DNA from: CAYMKL01 sp964390805
GTDB lineage: Bacteria > Chloroflexota > Anaerolineae > VGOG01
Length of the DNA stretch: 13,690 bases
Assembly: GCA_964390805.1 (NCBI GenBank)
Contig: CAYMKL010000168.1
Span: forward strand, 1-13,690
Direction: 5' to 3'
Made by a program: the position numbers and the translations under genes. Numbering within the stretch: position 1 is the stretch's first letter; every line of letters starts with the position of its first letter. Shown one piece after another: positions 5,715 through 13,426 of the stretch. The notes under the pieces were generated by a model. It was not told the origin of the DNA and ran no database searches. It saw nothing but the letters and a program-made list of their open reading frames with translations.

Positions 5715-6893
5715 ATGGAAGAGTATCGCGATTTTATTGAGGTTTTCGTTGAATTGTGGCACAAGGGGCTGGAAGATCCGGCCCGAACCCAGGCTCAGAC
5801 GTTGGAGTGGCTGGTGGAGGGGTATGCCCGGACGGTCTACGGTCAGGAGTGTGGTGCGGCCGGGTTGCTGGCCCTGGTTGATGACCCGCCCTGCTTTTTT
5901 GAGGCTTATCGGCGTGCCTTTCCCGCCGTCACCTACGACGAGATCAAGCCCTGGATTGACCGGGTCATAGCCGGTGAAGTAGAGGCGTTGCTGCCAGAGC
6001 CGCCCGTGGCCTGGGCCATGACCAGGGGCACCACACGGGGCACCCCCAAGCGCATCCCCATCACCGATGCCGACCTGGGCATCCGTGTGGCTGCCGCCCG
6101 CGGTCTCCTCAATTATCTCCTGCGGACCGACCAGCTCGATGCCATCGGCGGCTACAGTCTCAACCTCAATTATCCTTCCGTGGTGGGGACGATGGAGGTG
6201 GCCGGGCAGGAGACCCCCTACGGCTTCAGCTCCGGCATCTACGTCCGGCACGCGGCAGAGGCCACCCCCGTCGAGATCCTGCCGCCCCAGGAGGAGATTG
6301 ATGCCCTGGGCGGCGGTACCACACCCGGCGCCTGGGAGCGTCGCTTCGAGATGATCTACCAGCGGACCAAAGACGCGCCCATCACGATGTGTGCCGGGGT
6401 CTGCCCCTCTATCATCGCCTTTGGGCATTTCCTCCACCGTCGCCACAAGGTGCTGCCCGAAGAATTGTGGCCCATGCGAGTCATCGCCGCAGCCAGCGTC
6501 CCCGGCATCTCCACCAAGTACAAGCCGGCCTTGCAAGCCCTCTACGGCCCGGTTGACGTGGTCGAGATGTACATCGCCACTGAGGGCACCTTTGCCCAAC
6601 AGCGAGACGATCGCCGCCTGCTGGTTCCCAATCTTGACCTGTACGTGTTCGAGGTGGAAGTGGGGAGGGGACAGGTCAAGATGCTCCACGAGATGCGGGC
6701 TCCAGCAAGATGGAGCTTGGGCGAGTACGGCAGCCTGATCGTCTCCACGCCGGTGTTGCCCCGCTACCGCGTCGGCGATTTGATTCGCGCCTTCGACCCA
6801 CCCTACTTTCGCTGCATCGGTCGCCAGGGCCGTTTGACCAGGTTGCGCTATTGGCTGGACGGCATCCTCAACCTGGACTTTGGGCGCGCCTGA
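5715..6893 (+). CDS. GH3-like acyl-adenylate-forming protein, short form, copy 2
   Basis: The 392-residue paralogue of the preceding gene is collinear with it over its whole length. The P-loop is TRGTTRGTPK (103-112), the adenylate motif YIATEG (286-291), the ribose motif GDLIRAF (354-360) and the hinge-like IGR (368-370). The tail ends in LDFGRA where copy 1 ends in MNLGRL. Like copy 1 it lacks the family's C-terminal domain. I chose the ATG at 5715 because it aligns with the start of copy 1 (WH motif at 15-16 versus 17-18). An in-frame GTG at 5637 would put 26 residues encoded by the palindromic element and its edge on the front. The ribosome site is weak, so expression may depend on coupling to copy 1, 165 bp upstream. 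The stop codon abuts the stop of the convergent radical SAM gene. Confidence 0.78.
   Translation: MEEYRDFIEVFVELWHKGLEDPARTQAQTLEWLVEGYARTVYGQECGAAGLLALVDDPPCFFEAYRRAFPAVTYDEIKPWIDRVIAGEVEALLPEPPVAWAMTRGTTRGTPKRIPITDADLGIRVAAARGLLNYLLRTDQLDAIGGYSLNLNYPSVVGTMEVAGQETPYGFSSGIYVRHAAEATPVEILPPQEEIDALGGGTTPGAWERRFEMIYQRTKDAPITMCAGVCPSIIAFGHFLHRRHKVLPEELWPMRVIAAASVPGISTKYKPALQALYGPVDVVEMYIATEGTFAQQRDDRRLLVPNLDLYVFEVEVGRGQVKMLHEMRAPARWSLGEYGSLIVSTPVLPRYRVGDLIRAFDPPYFRCIGRQGRLTRLRYWLDGILNLDFGRA
6699..6716. repeat. Hairpin inside GH3-like copy 2
   Basis: GCTCCA (6699-6704) and TGGAGC (6711-6716) pair around a 6-nt loop, at the same codons as the hairpin in copy 1. About 52 bases around it differ at only three positions between the copies. 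Confidence 0.35.
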
Positions 6894-8303
6894 TCACCGG
6901 AACCTCGGCAGCAGGTTACGAGCCATCTGCTTGAAGATGTAGACCAGCATCCCCCACCAGTTCTGCCGCCTCCACTTGTTGCGCGAGAGAAGGTTCCGCA
7001 CCAGCCTGATCGGATTGAGGTAAACCGTAGTCCAGGCCCAACGGGTGTAATCCCAGATCTGCTGGGGATTCATGTGTTCGGAGGGTATGAGGATGTGGGC
7101 CATGTCGTGGTGCGCATAGTTGGCGGGGAGTTCGATCCAGCCCTTGGCTATCGCTTTGTCATAGTCGGGGGCACCGGGGAAGAGCGTGTACACCAGGAAG
7201 ACGGGGAAATCCACGTCGAGCCGGTTGACCAGACGCACCTTCTCCTCGAAGGTCCGCGGGGTATCGTCGGGTAGGCCGACGATCAGCATGGCCTGGCAGA
7301 CGATGTCATTCTGGCGCAGCAACCGCACCGACTCTTCGGCTATCTCGGTGCTCAGTTGCTTGTTCAGCTCCTCCCGCTGCTCGTCGTTGGATGCCTCGAT
7401 GCCGATCTGCACCATGCGGTTGCCGGCCCGCCGCATCAGAGGCAGCAGGTCTTTGTACTTGACCACCAGGTCGGCCCGCCCCTGGTAGTACCAGTTCACG
7501 TCAACCCCTCGCTGCAGAATCCCTTCGCAAATGGCCGCCATGTGATCGCCATTCACGTTGAAACAGTCGTCGCCGAACCAGATGTTCTTGCGCCCGTAGC
7601 GGTTGACCAGGATGTCCATCTGCTCCACGACCTGCTGCGGGTCGTGAGGGCGCCAACCGCCACCCCAAAAAGGCCACTCGGAGCAAAACGTGCACTGGAA
7701 AGGACAGCCCCGGCTGGCGATGACCGTGGCAAAGGGACCGCCCAGGGAGGCAAAGTGGTAGCGCTCCATCGGCATCAGGTGAAAGGCAGGCATGGGCAGC
7801 GTGCGCGGGTCCAGAGGGGGTAGAGCAGGGTTCTCCACCGTCTGTCCATCACGGTGAAAGCTGATGCCCGGCACGCCCGCGAGGCCATCGCCGGTCTCCA
7901 AAGCCCTCGCCAAGTCTACGATGATCTGATCCCCCTCGCCCCGCGCCACCACATCTACCTCGGGCATCGTCTCCAGCGTCTCCTCGGCGGTGAAGGTCAC
8001 GTGGGGGCCGCCCAGGGCGATGATGGACTCAGGGGCTGCCTGGCGAGCCACGCGGACGGCGTGGGCCACATCGGGCACCCAGGGCGTATAGACTGTGATG
8101 CCAATCAGATCCGGCTTTCTTTGGGCGATGGCTGCCTCCAGCCCGTCCCAACCGATCTGCAGCGCGCTGGCATCCAGGATCTCGACTGGAATGTTGGCTT
8201 GTTCCAGGCAGCCGGCCAGTTGGGCCAAGCCCAGCGGGGGTGCTACGACATCCCCCATCATCAACCAGGGGGTCTTGGGCGGTTCAAGCAAGAGAACACG
8301 CAT
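6894..8303 (-). CDS. B12-binding-type radical SAM protein
   Basis: The 469 residues begin with a cobalamin-binding-like Rossmann domain (MRVLLLEPP, ILDASA at 42-47, GGPH at 98-101). The usual DxHxxG cobalt-ligand motif is not seen, as in many BchE-like members. The radical SAM core follows, with the iron-sulfur motif CPFQCTFC (C200, C204, C207) and a GIEASND segment (301-307). A late TLFPGAPDYDKA (373-384) and a tryptophan-rich basic C-terminus (430-469) close the protein. Such enzymes use a 5'-deoxyadenosyl radical for methylation, cyclisation or rearrangement of lipids, tetrapyrroles or natural products; the substrate here is not readable. I chose the ATG at 8303 (AAAGG upstream) over a TTG at 8357, which falls in a hairpin repeat. 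Convergent with the GH3-like gene, with no gap. Confidence 0.88.
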   Translation of the reverse strand: MRVLLLEPPKTPWLMMGDVVAPPLGLAQLAGCLEQANIPVEILDASALQIGWDGLEAAIAQRKPDLIGITVYTPWVPDVAHAVRVARQAAPESIIALGGPHVTFTAEETLETMPEVDVVARGEGDQIIVDLARALETGDGLAGVPGISFHRDGQTVENPALPPLDPRTLPMPAFHLMPMERYHFASLGGPFATVIASRGCPFQCTFCSEWPFWGGGWRPHDPQQVVEQMDILVNRYGRKNIWFGDDCFNVNGDHMAAICEGILQRGVDVNWYYQGRADLVVKYKDLLPLMRRAGNRMVQIGIEASNDEQREELNKQLSTEIAEESVRLLRQNDIVCQAMLIVGLPDDTPRTFEEKVRLVNRLDVDFPVFLVYTLFPGAPDYDKAIAKGWIELPANYAHHDMAHILIPSEHMNPQQIWDYTRWAWTTVYLNPIRLVRNLLSRNKWRRQNWWGMLVYIFKQMARNLLPRFR

Positions 8304-8337
8304 AGGGCAATACCTTTCGGCCGATGGCGATAATGAT

Positions 8338-8372
8338 AAGCCTTGCGAAGGCTTCAAGCCTTCGCAAGGCTT
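8338..8372. repeat. 15-bp perfect inverted repeat (long hairpin)
   Basis: AAGCCTTGCGAAGGC (8338-8352) and its exact complement (8358-8372) form a stem with a 5-nt loop, between the stop of the small membrane protein (8391) and the start of the radical SAM gene (8303). On the minus strand it is followed by ATCATTATCG, not a clean T-run, so terminator function is uncertain. It is probably a dispersed REP-like palindrome. Confidence 0.8.
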
Positions 8373-8390
8373 GTTTGAGGTGCATTTGGG

Positions 8391-8804
8391 TCACTCACGC
8401 TGGACAAAGCGGCTCAGGATAATGCTCACGCCGATGGCGATCAGGACCAGTGCCCCGACCACGTCCCATCTCGTCAGTTCCCCCAGCCCGATGCCCAGCA
8501 GGATGAACCCGATAATGATGCTGCCTGTGACGGGCCGTCGGTAGGCCGGCACGAACAGGCGAATGAGCACGAGCAGGAGCGCGAGAATCCCGGCGCCAAG
8601 AAAACCAAGAGACCACCCCTTTCCGCTGAGTCCCAGGTTGTCCAGCATGCCCATGTTATCTGCGATCAGCACCAGCCCAGCCCAGATGAGGATAAGGGCC
8701 CACCAGACAGCGTTGAGCGGATCGCGGCGCCACTTCTCGTCCCAACTCTCGTCTCTGCCTTTCTCGTCCTTCTCTTCCTTGTCGCTGCGTGGTTGTTCAG
8801 ACAT
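8391..8804 (-). CDS. Small four-helix membrane protein, LiaI/LiaF-like
   Basis: The 137 residues have a highly charged N-terminal segment (1-30, rich in Lys, Glu, Asp and Arg), then four membrane helices at about 32-50, 64-84, 93-109 and 114-132. The first helix pair (WWALILIWAGLVLIADNMG) resembles the start of the LiaI/LiaF-like membrane region of the toast-rack proteins in this window, but there is no outer domain. Function is unknown; an envelope-related role is inferred only from resemblance. AAGGAGG lies close before the ATG at 8804, and a promoter at 8836-8864 supports a separate transcript that could run on into the radical SAM gene. Confidence 0.7.
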   Translation of the reverse strand: MSEQPRSDKEEKDEKGRDESWDEKWRRDPLNAVWWALILIWAGLVLIADNMGMLDNLGLSGKGWSLGFLGAGILALLLVLIRLFVPAYRRPVTGSIIIGFILLGIGLGELTRWDVVGALVLIAIGVSIILSRFVQRE

Positions 8805-8835
8805 GACTTCCTCCTTGTTTTCAAAGACTTACGGC

Positions 8836-8864
8836 ATTGTATCATACATTTCAAAAGAGCACAA
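8836..8864 (-). promoter_or_regulatory. Sigma-70-type promoter for the small membrane protein
   Basis: Read on the minus strand: -35 TTGTGC (8864-8859), a 17-bp spacer, and -10 TACAAT (8841-8836) preceded by TGA, an extended -10. The leader to the ATG at 8804 is about 25 nt. The layout matches the promoter at 4332-4360: same -10 hexamer, same spacer, extended TG. No terminator for the upstream operon is visible in the 172-bp gap 8805-8976. Confidence 0.5.
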
Positions 8865-8976
8865 ACCGGGCGCACCTCCTTTCTCAGCCTGCTTGGCTGT
8901 CCCCGAAGAAGAACGCTGGCGGGCACAAGAGAGTGTGCTCAACATCTGGACTACGTATTGCGGTCCGATCTGACCT

Positions 8977-10224
8977 TCATACGGTCCACTCATCGTGGAC
9001 AATGCCGACCAGATGCCAGGCACCCTCTTTCTCTTCAAGCACCAAATGCAGACTCCGCCAGTCAAGTCCTGCGAATGTCGGATCGAACCCTTCGAAGTGA
9101 TACTCAACCGCGACGGCGTTGGGATAGACTTGGGCTATGTTGTTGATGGTATTCCCTCGGCCGATGACCTCGTTGTAGCCAACCGCGTGCGGGCGGGCGA
9201 AATCGGCATCGTAGATGAACCTGGCGAAGTATGCTTCAAAGGCGAGGTCTATCGGCTCACCTGAACCGTCGAACCGTCCCCAATGGTAGACTGTTTGATC
9301 TGCAAAGAAGTTCGCGATGTGGGCTGAACTGAAAACGAGATCCGCACCCTCAGGCGATCCAGTCGCCACTCTCACATAGGCATAGGGAGAGAACCGAACG
9401 CCCTTGTCTGGATGAACGAGCCTGGATAAGTTCCCCAGGTTTCTGTTCTTCAGAGCCATGATTATCCCCGCTGCCTGAGCGGCAATGGCCTCATCCACCC
9501 AGCCGACCTGATAAGCCAGGTAGTTGCTGTTGAGCCAGCCGGTTATATCTTTGTACTTGATGGGCACCCAGAGTGCGCCGTCAACCTGTTCACCCGCTCC
9601 GGTAATCTGAACCCCCATGCCATGAGGTGGAATGGTGCCAAGGATGGGATGGGCCACGCCAGCATTAGCACGCACATTCAGGACATCATCACTGGCCACG
9701 TTGACAACCGTGTATATTTGGCGAACCAGGTAGTTGCTGTTGACCCAGCCGGTTATATCTTTGTACTTGATGGGCGCCCATAGTGCGCCGCCAACTTGCT
9801 CACCTGCTCCGGTAACCTGAACTCCCGTGCCATTGGGTGGAATGACACCAACGATGGGATGGGACACACCTGCGTTAGCTCGCACATTCAAGACATCGTC
9901 ACTGGCTACGTTGATTACCATGTATGTTCCGTAATAGGGTGAAACTGACACTGATGTCACGGTAGGCTGGACTGGAACTGGGGTCGGCGTAGGCGGAATC
10001 GGGGTCGGCGTAGGTGGAATCGGGGTAGCCGTTGGTGGAATCGGGGTAGCCGTTGGCACAAGGGTGTCTGTTGGTTTTGGCGTGGGCGGTTCTTCCGTTG
10101 GCTGCGCGGTCTGTGTGGCTGCAACGGCGGCTTGCACAGTTGCCTCCACGTCAGGTGTTGGGGTACCACCACAGGCGGCTAACAGCAAACTCGCCAGAGT
10201 CAGGAGAATCAGCAATTGTCTCAT
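8977..10224 (-). CDS. Secreted lipoprotein with two SH3 repeats
   Basis: The 415-residue protein has a lipoprotein signal peptide (1-18, lipobox LAAC with lipidated Cys18), then a Thr/Pro-rich linker (about 42-90) that would span the cell wall. Two bacterial SH3-type domains follow at about 102-167 and 172-237; they begin VASDDVLNVRANAG and end GWxNSNYL, with an exact 70-residue period. The C-terminal 170 residues match no family I recognise. SH3 domains of this type usually bind cell-wall peptide or other surface ligands. I chose the ATG at 10224 over an in-frame TTG at 10245, which has no ribosome site and would overlap the upstream stop; AAGGAAG precedes the ATG by about 11 nt. Last gene of the operon, 17 bp behind the aminotransferase. 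The anchor would place it on the outer face of the membrane. Confidence 0.82.
   Translation of the reverse strand: MRQLLILLTLASLLLAACGGTPTPDVEATVQAAVAATQTAQPTEEPPTPKPTDTLVPTATPIPPTATPIPPTPTPIPPTPTPVPVQPTVTSVSVSPYYGTYMVINVASDDVLNVRANAGVSHPIVGVIPPNGTGVQVTGAGEQVGGALWAPIKYKDITGWVNSNYLVRQIYTVVNVASDDVLNVRANAGVAHPILGTIPPHGMGVQITGAGEQVDGALWVPIKYKDITGWLNSNYLAYQVGWVDEAIAAQAAGIIMALKNRNLGNLSRLVHPDKGVRFSPYAYVRVATGSPEGADLVFSSAHIANFFADQTVYHWGRFDGSGEPIDLAFEAYFARFIYDADFARPHAVGYNEVIGRGNTINNIAQVYPNAVAVEYHFEGFDPTFAGLDWRSLHLVLEEKEGAWHLVGIVHDEWTV
9517..9936 (-). repeat. 210-bp tandem duplication encoding the two SH3 domains
   Basis: The DNA of the two SH3 copies lines up at an offset of exactly 210 bp, for example GGTTATATCTTTGTACTTGA at 9541 and 9751. 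By eye about 85% of bases are identical and there are no gaps, showing a fairly recent in-frame duplication. Confidence 0.85.
9977..10060 (-). repeat. Four tandem 21-bp repeats encoding the Pro/Thr linker
   Basis: Four units at 9977-9997, 9998-10018, 10019-10039 and 10040-10060 encode PPTPTPI-like heptapeptides. The last two units differ from the first two by the same few bases. Such a repeat can change length by slippage in steps of seven residues without breaking the frame. Confidence 0.8.
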
Positions 10225-10241
10225 TTTCCCGGACTTCCTTT

Positions 10242-11399
10242 TCAATCAAGAGCGAGCAGCGCCTCTTTCATTCTGCTGAGCGCTTCGGTTAGCATCGAGC
10301 GCGGACAGGCAAAGTTCAACCGAACGAACCCCTCGCCGCCCCGGCCGAAGATCGCGCCATCAGTCACCGCGACCCTGGCCTGTTTGAGAAAGAACTCGTG
10401 GGGATTGCCGGGGATGCCTGCCTCGTGGCAACTCAGCCAGGCCAGATAGGTGCCCTGTGGTTTGCTCATAGTGATGCCGGGCAGATGCGCTTCCACGTAT
10501 TGGAGAAGAAAGTCAAGATTGGCCTCCAGATAAATCAACAGCTTGTCCAGCCACGCTTGACCATCACGATAGGCCGCCAGGGCAGCCGTGTACCCCATGA
10601 CGTTTACTCCGTGGACCAAACCAGTGTGGGTTGATTCTAGCTTCTTTCGCAGCTCGGGGTTCTGGACAATGGCTACCGAACACTTGAGGCCGGGCAGATT
10701 GAAGGTCTTGCTCGGCGCCATCAGTGTGATGGTCTGGTCGGCGATCTCGGGAGCCAAAGTGGCAATCGGCAAGTGGCGACTACCTGGAAACACCAGATCG
10801 CAGTGGATCTCGTCTGAGCAGATGACGACGTTGCGCCGAAGGCAGATTTCGGCCATCTGTTCCAGCTCCTCGCGCCGAAACACGCGCCCTATGGGGTTGT
10901 GCGGGTTGCACAGGATGAAGATGCGGGTCCGGTCAGTGATCGCCTTTTCGAAGAGGTCAAAATCAATCTCATAGCGCCCGTCTGGCTGGCGCGTCGATTC
11001 CATCTCATCACCGGTTAGCCCCGCGCCAGCCGGGGTGCGGAGTATGGGCCAATACACCGGCGTCTGTATCAGCACGCCGTCGCCGGGGGAGGTCACGGCA
11101 TGGCAGGCCAAGTTGAAGCCGGTTACAACTCCCGGCAAGAAGAGCAACGCCTCGGGCGACACTTGCCAACCATAAAGGCGCTGGAGCCGCTCCACGATAA
11201 CTTGGCGAAGTTCTGGCGGATGCCAGCCGTAGCCAAACACCCCGTGCTCAACACGCTCATGCAGGGCCCGTATGACGGGATCAGGCGACCTGAAATCCAT
11301 GTCCGCCAGCCACATGGGCAACACATCTTCGTCGTAGTAAAGCCACTTGGCGCTTTCAGAGTGGCGTCTGTCAATACGCTGATCGAAATCGTAATTCAC
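10242..11399 (-). CDS. PLP-dependent aminotransferase / C-S lyase, PatB/MalY type
   Basis: The 385 residues are a fold-type I PLP enzyme of the aminotransferase class I/II superfamily. The N-terminus NYDFDQRIDR and LPMWLADMDF are typical of the PatB/MalY cystathionine beta-lyase branch. Active-site features: NPHNPIGR (165-172), SDEIH (195-199, Asp pairs with the pyridine nitrogen), the Schiff-base lysine K231 in APSKTFNLPGL, and the carboxylate-binding arginine R360 in RLNFACP. It would cleave C-S bonds of cystathionine or cysteine conjugates, or act as an aminotransferase; the sequence does not decide. I chose the GTG at 11399 because GGGAG lies 8 nt before it and the family starts about here; a GTG at 11414 is also possible. 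It is 18 bp behind the PIG-L gene and 17 bp before the lipoprotein. Cytoplasmic. Confidence 0.88.
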   Translation of the reverse strand: MNYDFDQRIDRRHSESAKWLYYDEDVLPMWLADMDFRSPDPVIRALHERVEHGVFGYGWHPPELRQVIVERLQRLYGWQVSPEALLFLPGVVTGFNLACHAVTSPGDGVLIQTPVYWPILRTPAGAGLTGDEMESTRQPDGRYEIDFDLFEKAITDRTRIFILCNPHNPIGRVFRREELEQMAEICLRRNVVICSDEIHCDLVFPGSRHLPIATLAPEIADQTITLMAPSKTFNLPGLKCSVAIVQNPELRKKLESTHTGLVHGVNVMGYTAALAAYRDGQAWLDKLLIYLEANLDFLLQYVEAHLPGITMSKPQGTYLAWLSCHEAGIPGNPHEFFLKQARVAVTDGAIFGRGGEGFVRLNFACPRSMLTEALSRMKEALLALD

Positions 11400-11407
11400 A
11401 GTGTGGT

Positions 11408-11412
11408 CTCCC
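11408..11412 (-). promoter_or_regulatory. Ribosome binding site supporting the 11399 GTG start
   Basis: GGGAG on the minus strand, 8 nt before the GTG at 11399. The alternative GTG at 11414 has only a weak GAGA directly before it. Confidence 0.45.
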
Positions 11413-11417
11413 ACTCT

Positions 11418-12140
11418 CTATTCGGCCGCGCCCGATCGCTCCAACGTGATGACCAGGTAGCTCTCGGCGTAGGTCAGTCCTTTCTCCTTGCCCGTTTCCG
11501 CGCCCCATTCTTCGATCATCTCAGTTGGGTCCCAGTCTCCCATCTGGCTGGCGTGCTGCTTGAGCGCGGCGATCTTCTGCTCGATAGTCTCCGTCACATC
11601 CACCCACACGTTTGGTTTGTCATGGCCGAAAACGAACACCTGGCGCACTTGGTGTGGGGCGCCGACCTCGGGCCATAACAGCGGCATGGCGCTCGCCGGG
11701 GCTACCGCGTCCAGCGCCGCTTGCGCAGCCGCGCGATGATCGGGATGGTTGATGTATTCGTCGCCAATCAACAACCTGGTCGGATCCCACGTTATGACAG
11801 TCTCAGGCTTGTGCTGACGGACCACGCGCACCAGGTCACGCCTCAGATCGAGCGTGGGCTGCAACTGTCCATCGTCGTAGCCCAGGAACACCACCTCGCT
11901 CACGCCCAACGTGGCGCAGGCAGCGCGTTGCTCGGCGCGGCGAATCTCGGCCAGTCTCTCCCTCGTTATGCCCGGTTCGTGTGAACCGGCGTTCCCATCG
12001 GTGCAAACCACGTAGGTCACACGGGAACCGGCCTTGGTCCACGCTGCCACCGTGCCGGCTACGGTGAACTCGGCGTCGTCGGGGTGGGCCATAATCACCA
12101 TTGCTGATTCAGGCACGACGCTTTCTTCCATGTTTTTCAT
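11418..12140 (-). CDS. PIG-L family zinc deacetylase
   Basis: The 240 residues match the PIG-L/LmbE fold, whose members remove acetyl groups from N-acetylglucosamine-containing substrates. The zinc ligands are seen in AHPDDAEF (H19, D22) and NHPDHRAA (H132, D134, H135); D21 is the likely general base. The family's strand WTKAGSRVTYVVCTDGNAGS follows the first motif. No signal peptide, so cytoplasmic. The substrate could be a small sugar conjugate (as in mycothiol or bacillithiol synthesis, MshB/BshB) or a lipid-linked sugar; nothing in the sequence chooses. The ATG at 12140 follows the fabF stop by one base, implying translational coupling; an ATG at 12131 is an alternative. Earlier in-frame codons would overlap fabF. 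Confidence 0.88.
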   Translation of the reverse strand: MKNMEESVVPESAMVIMAHPDDAEFTVAGTVAAWTKAGSRVTYVVCTDGNAGSHEPGITRERLAEIRRAEQRAACATLGVSEVVFLGYDDGQLQPTLDLRRDLVRVVRQHKPETVITWDPTRLLIGDEYINHPDHRAAAQAALDAVAPASAMPLLWPEVGAPHQVRQVFVFGHDKPNVWVDVTETIEQKIAALKQHASQMGDWDPTEMIEEWGAETGKEKGLTYAESYLVITLERSGAAE

Positions 12141-12141
12141 C

Positions 12142-13422
12142 TCAAGCCATTGCGCCGAGCACCAGTACGGCGTTCTGTCCCCCCAGGCCAAAGCTATTGG
12201 ACGCGGCCACCTTGACCTCGGCCCGGCGCGCCTCGTTGGGCACGTAGTCCAGGTCGCACTCAGGATCGGGCGTCTCGTAGTTGATGGTGGGGTGAATGAT
12301 CCCCTCCTGGATGCTCAGAACACAGGCCATGGCTTCCACCGCGCCAGTCGCGCCCATCAAGTGCCCGATCATGGATTTGGTCGAGTTGATGGGGATGTCA
12401 TAGGCATGCTTTCCATAAGCCGCCTTGATGGCCTTGGTCTCAGCCAAGTCCCCCAGAGGAGTACTGGCCCCATGGGCGTTGATGTAACCGACAGCTTCCG
12501 GTCCCACGCCGGCGTCGGCCAGGGCGCGGCGTATCGCCAGGGCAGCGCCGCTCCCTTCCGGGTCAGGCGCTATCATGTGGAAGGCATCGTTCGAAGTGCC
12601 AAAGCCCAACACTTCGGCATGGATGCGAGCGCCCCGGGCTTGGGCGTGGGCCAGGCTCTCCAGGATGAACATGGCGCCGCCCTGAGCCCCGACAAACCCC
12701 TCGCGGTTAGCTTCGAAAGGACGCATCGCCCGCTCCGGATCATCGTTGAAGCTGGTGGGTAGAGCGCGCATGGCGGTAAAACCGGCCAACATCGTCTGGG
12801 ATATCATGCTCTCCGTCCCACCAGTGATCATCACCTCGGCCTCACCCCGCCGAATCACTTCAGTCGCTTCGCCAATCGCCTGCGTGGCCGCAGCACAGGC
12901 CGTGCAGACCGTACCGTTATGCCCGCGCACCTGATACTTCTCGGCGACGAAGTACGCGGCCATGTTGGGCCAAAGCCGCACGACTTGAAAGGGGGACAGT
13001 CGCCCTGAGCCTTTCTCCATCAGTCGCTCGAATATTCGTTCCGTCTCCTCCACACTGCTCCCGCCCGCTGTCCCGATAAACACGCCAATCCGGTCCCGAT
13101 CTTCTTGCTCCAGGTCGAGACCGGCGTCTTCCAGCGCCTGGCCGGTGGCAATGACCGCGATCTGACTGGCAACAGCCATGTGGCGGGTCTTTTTACGGGG
13201 GATGAATGGCTGCGGGTCGAATCCCTTCAACTCCCCGGCGATTTGACAAGCAAAGGGAGTGGGGTCGAACACTGTGATGCGCGCTATCCCAGAGCGGCCC
13301 GCCTTGAGCGCGTCCCACGTCTCAGCCACCGTGTGGCCGACTGGGGTGATGGCGCCCATGCCGGAAATAACCACGCGCTGGTGGGGATTACGGCGTGTAG
13401 AATCGTTCACTGATTTGTTCAT
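12142..13422 (-). CDS. fabF: 3-oxoacyl-[acyl-carrier-protein] synthase II
   Basis: The 426 residues are a thiolase-fold beta-ketoacyl-ACP synthase, which condenses malonyl-ACP with acyl-ACP in fatty-acid elongation. The Cys-His-His triad is complete: C176 in VCTACAAA, H317 in NAHGASTPLGD and H354 in NSTKSMIGHLMGATGA, with K349 next to it. SNDAFHMIAP (277-286) is like the SSDAYHMTAP of KAS II enzymes. Length is close to the usual 410-415, with about 13 extra N-terminal residues. The ATG at 13422 has AGAGA about 8 nt upstream. It starts 4 bp after the stop of the AIM24 gene and its stop is one base before the PIG-L start, so it is in an operon without other fatty-acid synthesis genes in view. 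Cytoplasmic. KAS II is favoured, but a specialised KAS for another acyl chain is possible. Confidence 0.93.
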   Translation of the reverse strand: MNKSVNDSTRRNPHQRVVISGMGAITPVGHTVAETWDALKAGRSGIARITVFDPTPFACQIAGELKGFDPQPFIPRKKTRHMAVASQIAVIATGQALEDAGLDLEQEDRDRIGVFIGTAGGSSVEETERIFERLMEKGSGRLSPFQVVRLWPNMAAYFVAEKYQVRGHNGTVCTACAAATQAIGEATEVIRRGEAEVMITGGTESMISQTMLAGFTAMRALPTSFNDDPERAMRPFEANREGFVGAQGGAMFILESLAHAQARGARIHAEVLGFGTSNDAFHMIAPDPEGSGAALAIRRALADAGVGPEAVGYINAHGASTPLGDLAETKAIKAAYGKHAYDIPINSTKSMIGHLMGATGAVEAMACVLSIQEGIIHPTINYETPDPECDLDYVPNEARRAEVKVAASNSFGLGGQNAVLVLGAMA

Positions 13423-13426
13423 TTGG

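Noticed and set aside
5046..6689. A 547-residue open frame on the minus strand across both GH3-like genes
   Set aside because: It is antisense to two genes with clear motifs, crosses the palindromic element, and its translation is His/Gly/Asp-rich with no domain; a by-product of GC-rich codons.
8304..8357. Longer N-terminus for the radical SAM protein from a TTG at 8357
   Set aside because: The extra 18 residues would be encoded by the hairpin repeat, and the family begins at the MRVLLLEPP strand.
8984..9000. GTCCAC/GTGGAC hairpin as operon terminator
   Set aside because: It lies inside the last codons of the lipoprotein gene, has only 6 bp and is not followed by a T-run.
12034..12762. A 242-residue open frame on the plus strand
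   Set aside because: Antisense to fabF and the PIG-L gene, both of which have complete active-site motifs.
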